The notes beneath the pieces were generated by a model. The model was given only the letters and a program-made list of their open reading frames with translations, was not told where the DNA came from and searched no databases. A DNA stretch of 64,000 nucleotides from Otis tarda. Its lineage: Eukaryota; Chordata; Aves; Otidiformes; Otididae. The translations under genes and the position numbers were made by a program. Positions 24,401-32,542 of this stretch are shown one piece after another (the first letter of the stretch is position 1; each line of letters starts with the position of its first letter). The stretch is from positions 135,173,053 to 135,237,052 of the forward strand of contig CM048552.1 in assembly GCA_026413225.1 (NCBI GenBank). The letters are read 5' to 3'.

Positions 24401-27400
24401 CGTGATTTCTGAAAGTATGCTTAAAGATTATTTTGAAGCATTTTTAAGGAAAATTAAAGTACTCTTTTCAAAGCATAAACGTGAAGTGCTTGTGTTTTCT
24501 CTGCCCAGTTTGTTTTCCTCACCTACGTGCTTGGAGTGGCCTGGCTTGGGGTCTTTGGCTTCTCTGCTGTGCCTGTCTTCATGTTCTATAACATATGGTC
24601 AACTTGCGAAGTCATCAAATCTCTTCAGACAAATGTGACAGTTCCAGGGGACCAGATCTGCGTGGATATCAGGCAATACGGTACTTATTTTAATCCTGAT
24701 TTAATGCCTTATCCTTTCTCCTTGGTGTGTCTTCAGTAGTTAACTGCCTCAGCCTTTCCAAATGAACGAAATGCAAAAGCATCTTGTGTCTCTGAACATG
24801 CTATGACTTTTCTAATTAATTCAGATTCCACTGATCTCTTTCCAGATGCAATCAATTTAAGTGAACTGGCAAGTCATTTATCTAAAATGATTTCGTAGCG
24901 GTTTCCAATACTATAATATTAGGTTTAAAAATAGATCAGCCTCAAAATAAACTGCTGAGAAACAGCGCTGAGAAATAGATAACCGGATTCTGGGTTTTGA
25001 ACCCATATGCATGTATTCTTTCATTTCAAAAAGCTGGGTTTACATTTAAGTGTGAACTTAACACCTGAACTTTGCTCTAACGATTACTTTTAGTTAAAAG
25101 ACCAAAAACCTGCAGTCGAGAGTCTACCTTAACTGTTACTGAATTAATACGGCTTTGTGATCACGCACAGAAATCCAGGGAGGGTGCAGGTAGCAGAGGA
25201 ATAGGACAATAGCTTAAAATAGGGTCAGGCTTTTCAAGTAGTTCATTCCCTAAAGTGAGTTTTTCCTAAAGTTAATATTTTCATTTTCCCTCGTACTGAA
25301 GAGCTTTTGTCACTGTTACTTTTGGCTTCATTTTAGCTAGCATTTTCTAGGAAAGTTTATTTTTTTGGGACTAAGTCATTCAAAGCTGAGAGAACAGATT
25401 CAGAATTGAAAAAGAAAGCTTGGTTTTGCTTTCGTGTCTGGGCTGTAAGTCCAGACAGACAAGATAAGATAGACTAGTTTTAAAAGCAAGAAGTCCCAAA
25501 TCAGTTGAACGTTTGCATCCTATTTTAGCAACTGACAGCAAGAGGCTGGGAAGATTTTTCCTTCAGCCGCAAAGCCTGGTAGTACAAGGAGAAGATGTGC
25601 TCCTCCACCTTTCTGCTTCTCCTGGTTGTTTTGCAGCTGTATGGGCTGTGCTGTTCCTCTGATCAGTAAAATCATTTGGATTTTAATGAGTCATGGGAGA
25701 GAGCAGCTCCTTAACAGGCAACTTGTGTCACTGAACTGTCCTTGCATTTTTGAGTGGAAGGCGTAGCTAAAAGGCTTCAAAAGTATGTTGCAGTTGCACA
25801 GAAGAAGCTGCCTTTAAAGTAAAACCTAGAAAATATTTTTGAAAGCCATACCGTCCTGAGATAATGTCAATGACCTACCCCTTACAGAACTGCTAATTCC
25901 AACCAGCTGAGTATGAAATGCAAGTTACATGGAGGAGCCAAATTGGTTTTCTTCTGTTTCAAATGGCTTCTGCTTAATCTTTACATCTGTTATGGGCCTA
26001 AAAGTTCAGATCCTGTCAACTTTGCAGATTTTCAGTCATGTAAGAAAAGTAACCGGCAGACTGAATTTTCTCGTAGCAGTGTTCACTTAATGCTTTTTTA
26101 CCTACTGGAACTAAAATAGAAAAAAATCCTTCTGTAATTCTTCCCTCTAGCTCCATATTCACACTCTTCTACAGTAGTTACTTGTTGAAGCAGAACTTAA
26201 TCTAGTTAGTAAGTGCTGTCCTGAAAGGTGCCAAGTACCTCCGAGATGCAGATCATCCCTTCCAGTGCTGAGTGGGGGAGTAGGCAGTGTGTGGCTGGAC
26301 CTGAAGTGCAAAAATCCACCCAAGCATTTGGCTGCCATATGGGAAAACCACATCTGAGAATGCGTCTTGGCAGCAAGCCTCGGTACAGGGAGAAAGCACA
26401 ACTTGAGTGAGTTTTTAAGTCCTCCCACCAGCTCAAAGCTGTACCGGTCAACGCGCAGATGCCCAGAATGGGAACACAACTGGCAAGTGGGAGGAAAAGA
26501 TAAGAGAGGAACAGAAAGCGTGCGTTGATTGCTAAAATTAGTGGTTTCTTTTGCTGTCATATTTCAGGTATTATCCCTTGGAATGCTGTACCTGGCAAAG
26601 CCTGTGGCCCGATTTTAGAGAACATCTGCAACACGAATGAGGTACGCAAATGTAACCGATCTGCAGCTGTTGCCTCCAAGTCGCTTGGGCACTGTGTAGT
26701 AACTAATTTGGTGAAAGTTTTTGAAGAAAACTAATACTAATAGTATAAAGAGATTGATTTAAACACAAGACTGAAATTATTCTGTGTTAGATCATCCAGA
26801 AAATGAAAATTATTTCAGAACATTTTTATTTTTTAAAGCTTTGAATACCTTGCTATAAAGATGGTTTTATTATCCTTATTCTCTAGAAGAGCTGAAATGC
26901 ATTTTATACTATCCTCAACGTCTTCAATGTTTTTAACATGTTTTTTCTCTAGTTCTACATGTCTTACCACCTGTTCATTGTGGCTTGTGCTGGAGCTGGT
27001 GCCACTGTCATAGCACTGGTGGGTAGCATTTTTTTTTGTTGTTTTATTGTGTAACATGTTCCTTTCAGGCTTAAGATGCTTTAAGATTAAATTTTGTGTA
27101 TCTTAAAAATAACGATGCTAGACATTAAGCAGGGCAAGCTGTAATCCCCATTATTTGCTGCTGTGGTTTGGTCATTACAGGTCAGCAGGTCCTGAACTTT
27201 TGCTTTAAGAAATCATCTTACCCAACCTCCCCCATCCTTAGAGTAAAAATATTTGCATGTCCTTTGAAAATCCTGCTTCTACCCACTACTTCTGTTTTCA
27301 CGTCCGCTATTTCTTTTCATTTTTGTAGTTTATTTGATCAATCTTTTGAAACCTCTTGGCTTTTTTGTCTGGACCCAGGCAGTTCGCCGGGTCCAACTCT

Positions 27401-29491
27401 GCAGTGCCAGTTACAGGTGGCAGTTGGGAAAAGGGACGTTCACAAGATGACTTGCTTCCTAAGTCTAACGCTTCCTCTAGCTGCCAGCCTCTAACCCCAT
27501 GCCAGCCAAATCCAGGTGTGACACTCACGATTTGTTGATGAAATAGCCTTAGGTCTTTATCTCCGGATAAATGGCATGTTATTTATCTTGCATCTTCACC
27601 CTGGAAGAAGCTCAGAGTAGCGTCTGTTGTAAAAGTATCGACGGTTGCCCATGTGGGCTTGAGCTGTCACCTTGTTGTGTCTTACTCTCCTGTATTTTGT
27701 TCTCTTCCACCAGCTGATCTACATGATGGCTACTACATATAACTATGCTGTTTTGAAGTTTAAGAGTCGGGAAGATTGCTGCACTAAATTCTAAATTGTA
27801 TAAGCCCAGTAAAGAGCTGCATTGCGTAGCTTGAAATACCACTGACACCCTAGGCTAAAAGTCTAGCTTTCTGAATTTTGTTACAGTAATTGTAAATAGC
27901 TTCAGTAAGCATCGTCTAGCTTATCAGATTAATAAAGTGACTTCTTGTATATGAACTATGATGTGGATGAGATCTGGCTATTTTTTCATGTCAAGAGGAT
28001 TCAGTTACTGTAGGGGTGTTTATAAATCATCCTTCTGAAGGGGGAATGTTTCCATTTCAAGTCTCCACTTGCTTTTTGACAGTCATCTCTCAAACAAATA
28101 CTGGAACAGTTCAGGGTCAGAATTATTAATTTATTCTTCGTCCTGAACACCTGAGCATACAAAATAAGTATGACACAAAAGAAAAGGAATAGTAAGGTAG
28201 TGCTGGTCTCTTTTGGCAGAAATCAGAAGCCCGGGTATGATGAATTGGTTGGCTTTTATTTCCCGTGCACAGAAGATAAAGTCCATTATTTTCTTTTACT
28301 TCCTTTTTAAGTAATTGCCAAATCTCGCTCTCTCCGGGAGGAAATATATCCTTGCATTAGCTCTGCGTAAAACAATCACATTCTTTCTTTTGGACCCTGA
28401 ACTGGTAAGAAAAAAGTGTATAAATTGCTTCTGTTGTTGTGTGGCTTGCACTTTAGTAACTGATTTCTCAGTAGCCAGATCTCAAAACTGTAAGTATGAC
28501 TGCACAGGAAGCAAAACCATGAATAGATCATAGCGAACTGTTGGAATTTTTTTTAAAAAAAGTGAAGTGAATCTGTTTTCAGATGTAGATTTTTTGCATG
28601 AAGTATGGTGAAAAGAAGGTGGGAAGAGATGAATGCACAAACTAGAAAAAAAACCACACAATAATAAAAAAGAACCAGTTGCTATATATGATATAAAACT
28701 CTTCACCTGAGGTTGGACAATGGAAGTTTAAAATGTAGTTATAAAAATGTACGATTAAGACTTCTTAACTCAGAGATTGCATGCTTTTGATTAGTTTTGG
28801 ACTCATGTTTTGTCGCTTAATTTTTCAATATGTTAATGTAGCCTCGTTCATGTAAATAAAACTGTTTACAGTTTCAGGCTTTTTCCACGGGGAGGGTGGA
28901 ATTCTCATCTGCTTGTTGGGGGACAAGACTTCCCAGGATCTGGGCTTCGATGTGCATAAACACTGCAACCTTAGAAAGCAGTTCTTCTGAGCACCTCGTA
29001 GTTTGCGTGCATTGCCACATATATATTGCCATATATAGAAAACCTTTTCCTGCTTCCCTCCATTCTGCATTTTAATAGATCCGTACAACTCTGTAGCTCA
29101 TTTTATTGCCGTGATACTAACTGTCTCTAAATTGTGAATAACCAACTGAAGTATTAGCATGCCAAATTCTAGAGATCTTCGAAAATAGCCTCTGTGCTTG
29201 TTTTAATAACAGAATGCTTATTAACGTAGAATAACTATTTTTTTTTGGTCGTTATTTTAAAGAGCGTCTATTAATCTAACTAGCAGCTTGCTTTGCCTCT
29301 TGACATGCTCACTAGCCATCATGCTCACCCTTCTCTTCCAGATCCACTTCCTCATGATACTGTCTTCTAACTGGGCCTACTTAAAGGATGCGAGCAAAAT
29401 GCAGGCCTACCAAGATATCAAAGCAAAAGAAGAGCAGGAGCTTCAGGATATCCAGTCTCGGTCAAAAGAGCAACTCAATTCTTACACATAA
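6346..29491 (+). CDS. GPM6B: GPM6B, neuronal membrane glycoprotein M6-b (spliced, 5' end missing)
   Basis: Spliced gene of the PLP/DM20/M6 proteolipid family: small four-pass membrane proteins of neurons and glia. Family knowledge links M6 proteins to membrane organisation, neurite growth and myelination. Coding pieces seen are 6346-6465 (cassette), 17275-17461, 21126-21282, 24509-24680, 26568-26641, 26953-27018, then either 27714-27794 or 29342-29491. All junctions are GT/AG and the phases fit (1,1,2,0,1,0,0). From GCFECC onward the short form gives 245 residues, the same as my recollection of the human protein. Motifs include the N-terminal Cys cluster GCFECC, CGRCISG at the second loop, Cys residues in the large second extracellular loop, and the [10 protein letters not shown] start of membrane segment 4. 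The first coding exon, which ends in phase 1, is not visible and should lie upstream. The gene converges on OFD1. Confidence 0.96.
8666..8683 (+). repeat. T18 run
   Basis: Uninterrupted run of 18 T followed by cttag. It looks like a polypyrimidine tract and AG, but no coding exon follows. Confidence 0.9.
9935..9950 (+). repeat. T16 run followed by gcag
   Basis: Sixteen T then GCAG, an acceptor-like arrangement. No open frame with homology follows, so it is treated as a simple repeat. Confidence 0.85.
13289..13325 (+). repeat. T17 run with (GTTT)n tail
   Basis: Seventeen T followed by about four GTTT units. Simple repeat in the intron. Confidence 0.9.
13740..14150. other. Possible conserved non-coding block
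   Basis: Repeat-free block with CCATGGCAAC (an RFX half-site-like word) near 13809 and ATTTAAAT near 13952. The open frame on - (13718-13951) looks like a chance frame. Low certainty. Confidence 0.15.
14900..16450 (+). promoter_or_regulatory. CpG-enriched patch, candidate internal GPM6B promoter
   Basis: CpG dinucleotides are much denser here than in the surrounding intron. By hand I count 17 between about 15357 and 15660, where GC is near 54 percent, giving an observed/expected ratio of roughly 0.75. A good donor word, ggag|gtaagagg, sits at 14938-14948. The patch ends about 0.8 kb before the first membrane exon. The family is known to use several 5' exons, so an alternative first exon is possible, but none was identified. 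Confidence 0.3.
16484..16501 (+). repeat. G18 homopolymer
   Basis: Eighteen consecutive G followed by TTGTGTGTTTTG. It could form a G-quadruplex. Homopolymer length is prone to assembly error. Confidence 0.9.
17275..17461 (+). CDS. GPM6B: GPM6B exon: membrane segment 1 and first extracellular loop
   Basis: 187 bp, the size of exon 2 in the PLP family. Acceptor ctgcttag, donor gt|gtaagt. It starts in phase 1 (completing Gly) and ends with two bases of a Val codon. It encodes [17 protein letters not shown], the first hydrophobic segment [15 protein letters not shown], and a loop ending HALLSEV. The Cys cluster near the start is the palmitoylation region of the family. In the loop the sequence reads FSTTASD. 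The human protein, as I remember it, has FSTNASD, so an N-glycosylation sequon is absent here. Confidence 0.97.
17642..18325 (+). mobile_element. CR1 LINE relic, 3' part of reverse transcriptase
   Basis: The first frame reads [19 protein letters not shown], then ADDTKL, so the FADD catalytic box of CR1 reverse transcriptase is at about 17702-17713. It then hits a stop. A second frame (17911-18333, 140 codons) holds the typical CR1 C-terminal words [39 protein letters not shown] and SDRTRGN. The copy ends just inside the 3' untranslated part (GAGGGTAGATTT). The frame break, an internal deletion after NIFI, and the lack of 5' and 3' ends make it inactive. Confidence 0.92.
18536..19255. other. 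GC-rich block of unknown origin
   Basis: About 700 bp, clearly richer in G and C (many CCAGC, CTGGG, CAGCC words) than the flanking AT-rich intron. It has overlapping open frames on both strands, including 161 codons on - at 18764-19249. Frames on both strands at once are expected from composition alone. It begins about 210 bp after the CR1 relic. I recognise no family. It may be an old repeat or a short GC-biased segment. Confidence 0.4.
21126..21282 (+). CDS. GPM6B: GPM6B exon: membrane segment 2 and cytoplasmic loop
   Basis: 157 bp. Acceptor ccattttag after a T10 tract, donor atg|gtgagt. Two bases from the previous exon plus A make Val, then [38 protein letters not shown] and [14 protein letters not shown]. 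It ends in phase 0. It supplies membrane segment 2 and the start of the intracellular loop with the conserved CGRC pair. It matches the human exon almost residue for residue in my recollection. Confidence 0.97.
21283..24508 (+). other. GPM6B: GPM6B intron with CR1 scrap
   Basis: Contains an antisense CR1 3' tail at 22890-22955. The remainder is AT-rich without recognised exons. An open frame at 23280-23648 has no homology that I recognise. Confidence 0.65.
22890..22955 (-). mobile_element. CR1 3'-end fragment (antisense)
   Basis: About 66 bp starting TAGAATCATGGAATGGTTTG and running through GGGACCTTTAAAGGTC to CCAACCCCCCTGCA, the complement of the CR1 3' terminus. Severely 5'-truncated copy. 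Confidence 0.93.
24509..24680 (+). CDS. GPM6B: GPM6B exon: membrane segment 3 and large extracellular loop
   Basis: 172 bp. Acceptor ctgcccag, donor tacg|gtactt. It begins in phase 0 with [18 protein letters not shown] and continues through [20 protein letters not shown]. The segment [19 protein letters not shown] follows, and the exon ends in phase 1. N-V-T is an N-glycosylation sequon in the second extracellular loop. The Cys residues of STCEV and QICVD are loop cysteines conserved in the family and expected to form disulphides. Confidence 0.97.
24681..26567 (+). other. GPM6B: GPM6B intron
   Basis: 1.9 kb of intron. No repeats or exons recognised. It ends in a T-rich tract and catatttcag acceptor. 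Confidence 0.7.
26568..26641 (+). CDS. GPM6B: GPM6B exon: distal part of second extracellular loop
   Basis: 74 bp, the same size as the matching PLP1 exon. Acceptor atatttcag, donor aatgag|gtacgc. With one base from the previous exon it reads [20 protein letters not shown] and then CNTNE, ending in phase 0. It carries two of the loop cysteines. Confidence 0.97.
26642..26952 (+). other. GPM6B: GPM6B intron (311 bp)
   Basis: Short intron, AT-rich, ending in ttttttctctag. Nothing else seen. Confidence 0.8.
26953..27018 (+). CDS. GPM6B: GPM6B exon: start of membrane segment 4
   Basis: 66 bp, phase 0 at both ends. Acceptor ttttctctag, donor ctg|gtgggt. It encodes [20 protein letters not shown] then AL. 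Both alternative terminal exons start in phase 0, so either can complete membrane segment 4. Confidence 0.97.
27019..27713 (+). other. GPM6B: GPM6B intron before proximal terminal exon
   Basis: 0.7 kb of intron. No exon recognised. It ends in a pyrimidine-rich tract and ttccaccag. Confidence 0.75.
27714..27794 (+). CDS. GPM6B: GPM6B proximal alternative terminal exon (DM20-like tail)
   Basis: Coding part of 81 bp with stop TAA at 27792-27794. Acceptor ctcttccaccag. It encodes [20 protein letters not shown] and then DCCTKF. It completes membrane segment 4 and gives a short PLP/DM20-like cytosolic tail ending in CTKF, with a CC pair that could be lipidated. It matches the C-terminus of the canonical human M6B isoform as I remember it. 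A polyadenylation signal follows at 27931, so this is a true terminal exon inside what is intron for the distal form. Confidence 0.95.
   Translation: MIYMMATTYNYAVLKFKSREDCCTKF
27931..27936 (+). promoter_or_regulatory. Polyadenylation signal AATAAA (proximal GPM6B form)
   Basis: AATAAA 137 bp after the proximal stop codon, followed by the T/G-rich stretch gtgacttcttgtatatg. Suitable for ending the DM20-like isoform. Confidence 0.7.
28855..28860 (+). promoter_or_regulatory. Second possible polyadenylation signal AATAAA
   Basis: AATAAA about 1.06 kb after the proximal stop, followed by tgtttacagtttc. It could give a longer 3' UTR for the proximal form. Confidence 0.45.
29342..29491 (+). CDS. 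GPM6B: GPM6B distal alternative terminal exon (M6-type long tail)
   Basis: Coding part of 150 bp with stop TAA at 29489-29491. Acceptor cttctcttccag. It encodes [20 protein letters not shown], then [20 protein letters not shown], then SKEQLNSYT. It completes membrane segment 4 differently from the proximal exon and adds a charged, Glu/Lys-rich cytosolic tail shared with GPM6A. It matches the second human M6B C-terminal isoform in my recollection. Confidence 0.96.
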   Translation: MHFLMILSSNWAYLKDASKMQAYQDIKAKEEQELQDIQSRSKEQLNSYT

Positions 29492-30167
29492 ATGTTTGCC
29501 ACAGTAATTCAGCAGAAGAATTCTGTAGCTCTGACAAATCAACAAATAGCTGCTCTGCAGTACAGATGTGTGTCTACCAAACAAAATTAGAGAGAAGTGC
29601 AAAAGCTTCACATTCCAGCTCCTGGAACACATTCATAGGGAAATCTTCCCACGGGTAATCTTCCATCCTTTCATACAGAGAATGGAGGTTTTATTCCAGG
29701 CATTTTAAAAGGCAACACTTCACAATAAGCGACCAAATTCTTCTTCTACTTCAAGACTTTTGATATTTAGTATTTGATGTGTTCTACAGCATGACATCCT
29801 GCACGAAACCGTAGCAGGTGCTCCAAACCAGCAGGCAGTAGATCTCTGTACAGACCTTAGGCAAAGGCACGCCTACGGCGTGTGATTTCCTATCTTGGTT
29901 TCTAGACCAAACGAAACTGTGGCCGGCTCCGACTTCTGACAGCTCGTGCTGACGTGACAGCACAGTTGCAGCAGTTCCGCCTTTGAACGCTCGTTCCATG
30001 GGCCACAGGAACAGTACTCTCCTCTCGTGCCACACTTTTTTATGAAGAAGCAGTCACGCTCCTGTGCTTCTGTGAGCGCTGAGCAGATGTCCCACGTTTT
30101 AATTTTTTTATTAACTATTTAACGGAATGTAGATCCCCGGATCTGGATAATGATCCCCTTCTTTGAA

Positions 30168-30173
30168 AATAAA
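30168..30173 (+). promoter_or_regulatory. Polyadenylation signal (short 3' UTR)
   Basis: AATAAA in ctttgaaaataaatgtcagc, about 0.7 kb after the distal stop. Candidate for a shorter 3' UTR. Confidence 0.5.
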
Positions 30174-31809
30174 TGTCAGCTTTGCCTTAATATTTATTTT
30201 CTATAAATGTCTTAGCATTTATATAGTGGCAGGAGACCATTATCCTACATTTTAAGTAAGTGAAAAGTGTTACCTTATTAAAATGACACTGATCTGACTA
30301 TTCCAAATGAGCAGATGAGAAAGTTTGCAGAGTTTTACACAAACAAGAAAAATTAACAGCCATAAAACAGAATACAGGATGTCCACCTTTCTCTATCTTG
30401 GTGCTTAGCAAATTTATAGTCAGTGCTTATGTGTTTTCCTTTTTACAAATTAATTAGCACATTAAGAAAACGTGGTGTTCAGAAAAAAACAACAAACTGG
30501 TGCCATTTTAAAGTCATTTCCCATAGAAGTCTGCCTTCTAATTAATGTTTTTTTTCAGAAGCATTCAGTGATATCTTGAGTATTAGTGATGGTATATTTG
30601 GTGTTTGTTCTATATGAGATATATATATATATAAATGTTGGGGGGAAAAGTAAAATACATCAGTCATTTGAAAAAACAAAATATTCAGGTCATACCCATG
30701 ATAAGCTGATGTGTGGTTTGATAGTTTTGACTGTTTGCTGAACATAAAAGGAAGCACAAATTTCTTCAAGTCAGTATTAAGCGAAAAGGCATTCTGGGGG
30801 GTATTAACTTCAAATAGAATTGTTTTCATTAAATATTGAAGTCTAATTTGACAGTTTCAAAAAAAAGGGGCAAAGTTGATCAATGTAGAGCAAATATGAC
30901 AAAATAGCCTAGTGTATGTTCTTACCTGTTGCATGAAGGAGACATTTCTACAGCAATGCAGGTGATGTTCTAGCCCAGTGTTTGCATAAGGGTAATAATG
31001 GAGGCAGTGTCTTAAAGCCTAATTCTTTTCTAATTCAGTGTAGCTATTACTGGGAGTTTTTGAAGTTTTGTTTTAAGTAGTCTAATATTTTTATGTAAAG
31101 AGCATTAAATTTTGCTATGTATAAATTTTTGTAACCTAACAGTGAATCAATATTTTCTATCAGTGCCAAGGGCTTCCTGTAGTTACATCCAAGTGTTAAA
31201 ATAAATATTTGTAGATAATAATAGACACCACTTGTGTATGCTTATTTGAAAACAGACCTACAGCTACTCTCTACTAGTGCATCTCTAGGCTTTATGTCTC
31301 TAGCTGAAGTTAAACACGTTTTGTTCAGTGGTATCCATTTGCTTCTGTACTGGGAAGGGAGGCCCTGCAGGTGTATGCTTCCGCATGGGAAGGCAGCGAG
31401 CGTTTCCAGCATGAAGTACTGGTGGTTGTTCCAGGGCAGCATAATGCAACAAGCACTACCCGTGCCCGTCCTGACATCAAACAGGAGGAGTCGCACGGAC
31501 ATTTTGTAAATGCCAGCATTGCTGCAACACCAAATTAAGCAGCATGTAAAATCAGTAGCCACCAAATCACTTTCTTTCTTCATTTCTAAAAGCAGAGTTT
31601 ATTTCTGTCACATTTTTGGTACCTCATGTTTCAACATCCCAGGAATTTGAGACAGAGCTTTGGTTTTTGCCCTTAAATTCTGTCAAACTTGGCTTCATGT
31701 TCTTGTAGTTAGGTCAAGATGAGCAGCCTGAAACACAGTGCAAGTTGTAATATATGCTGCCACCCAAAACTACTTCATTGATTAAAAAAATACTGTATTT
31801 TATACTGTA

Positions 31810-31866
31810 AATAAAGTTTAATGATCTTGCCTATAATCTACCTACAAAATACAAAGCTTAAATAAA
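31810..31866 (+). promoter_or_regulatory. Tandem polyadenylation signals at the end of GPM6B
   Basis: AATAAA at 31810-31815 and at 31861-31866, followed by the T-rich stretch catttttatttgaatttctc. Probable distal end of GPM6B. A further AATAAA is at 31200-31205. Confidence 0.6.
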
Positions 31867-31885
31867 GATGAGTTAAATAGCATTT

Positions 31886-32339
31886 TTATTTGAATTTCTC
31901 CATTCTGGGCTGGTTAATACCAACAAGGTGATACACCAGATAAGGCTGCTTTAAAAGCTTTTGCTTCCCTTGCCGTAGCAGTAGAAGGCGCGCGTCAGCT
32001 TGAGTCTGCCACACTCTGCTCTCAAGCTGCGCAAGCCAAGGGTCTCCACAGGACACCTTTAAAAATGTGATTATGATTGAATTTTTTTTTTGTCACTAGT
32101 ACACCGTTACTTTGACCTACAGTTTGTAACAGTTGGAAGGGAAGGGTGCGGGAGGGTGGGGGAAGCACCACTTGAAAAGCTGTCAAAGGTTACAGAAATT
32201 CAGTGCCAAGCCAGTCCCACCTGAACACACTGATTCATTTCTTTACATAGCTTTGTCCTTCCTCTCGCCCCACTCAGGGGCCTCCTTCTGGACTAGTGAC
32301 ACATCAGGGCTCACTATGTGAAGCTAATGACTGAAGTGA
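31886..32339. other. Short intergenic region between convergent GPM6B and OFD1
   Basis: About 450 bp between the predicted polyadenylation sites. No gene recognised. A T run at about 32083-32091 is the only simple feature. Confidence 0.6.
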
Positions 32340-32496
32340 TGAGACACTGCAAAATCAACTTTATTCATTTATAATTACACAGCCTGCACTCTTGGTGCTT
32401 AACATTTATTAAAACTTTTTACAGGCAGAAAGCAGCTTTAAAAACATTTTTATTGTTAAAAAAAAACCCCAAAATACACATAAATTCAGTAGCTGT
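32340..32496 (-). other. OFD1: OFD1 3' UTR
   Basis: Short untranslated tail on the - strand after TGA at 32497-32499. AATAAA signals (TTTATT on +) are at 32449-32454, 32405-32410 and 32360-32365. The last, in GAATAAAGTTG, is the best placed for the end. Confidence 0.6.
32360..32365 (-). promoter_or_regulatory. OFD1 polyadenylation signal
   Basis: AATAAA on the - strand about 130 bp after the OFD1 stop. Two further copies lie at 32405 and 32449. Which one is used cannot be told from the sequence. Confidence 0.55.
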
Positions 32497-32542
32497 TCAC
32501 CAAAAGTTTTCATCCACCTCTCCGTGAGAAATGTCTGCAGTG
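32497..32542 (-). CDS. OFD1: OFD1 exon 23 (last coding exon)
   Basis: 46 coding bases ending TGA. Acceptor cctatccttaatacag after a strong pyrimidine tract. With two bases from exon 22 it reads [15 protein letters not shown], stop. The human end, as I remember it, is GFSHEELDDSW. A second AG eight bases further in (cactgcag) would shift the frame and end early, so the first AG was chosen. The terminal acidic-plus-Trp motif is conserved. Confidence 0.88.

Larger units (their letters stand above)
27795..29341 (+). other. GPM6B: 3' UTR of proximal GPM6B form, and intron of the distal form
   Basis: After the stop the sequence is AT-rich, with AATAAA at 27931-27936 and another at 28855-28860. The rest is intron for the distal isoform, ending in cttctcttccag at 29341. 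No other exon seen. Confidence 0.75.
29492..31885 (+). other. GPM6B: GPM6B distal 3' UTR
   Basis: About 2.4 kb of AT-rich untranslated sequence after the distal stop. It contains an (AT)7 stretch at 30619-30632 and several AATAAA signals at 30168, 31200, 31810 and 31861. The last two lie close together near the likely cleavage site. Confidence 0.75.
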
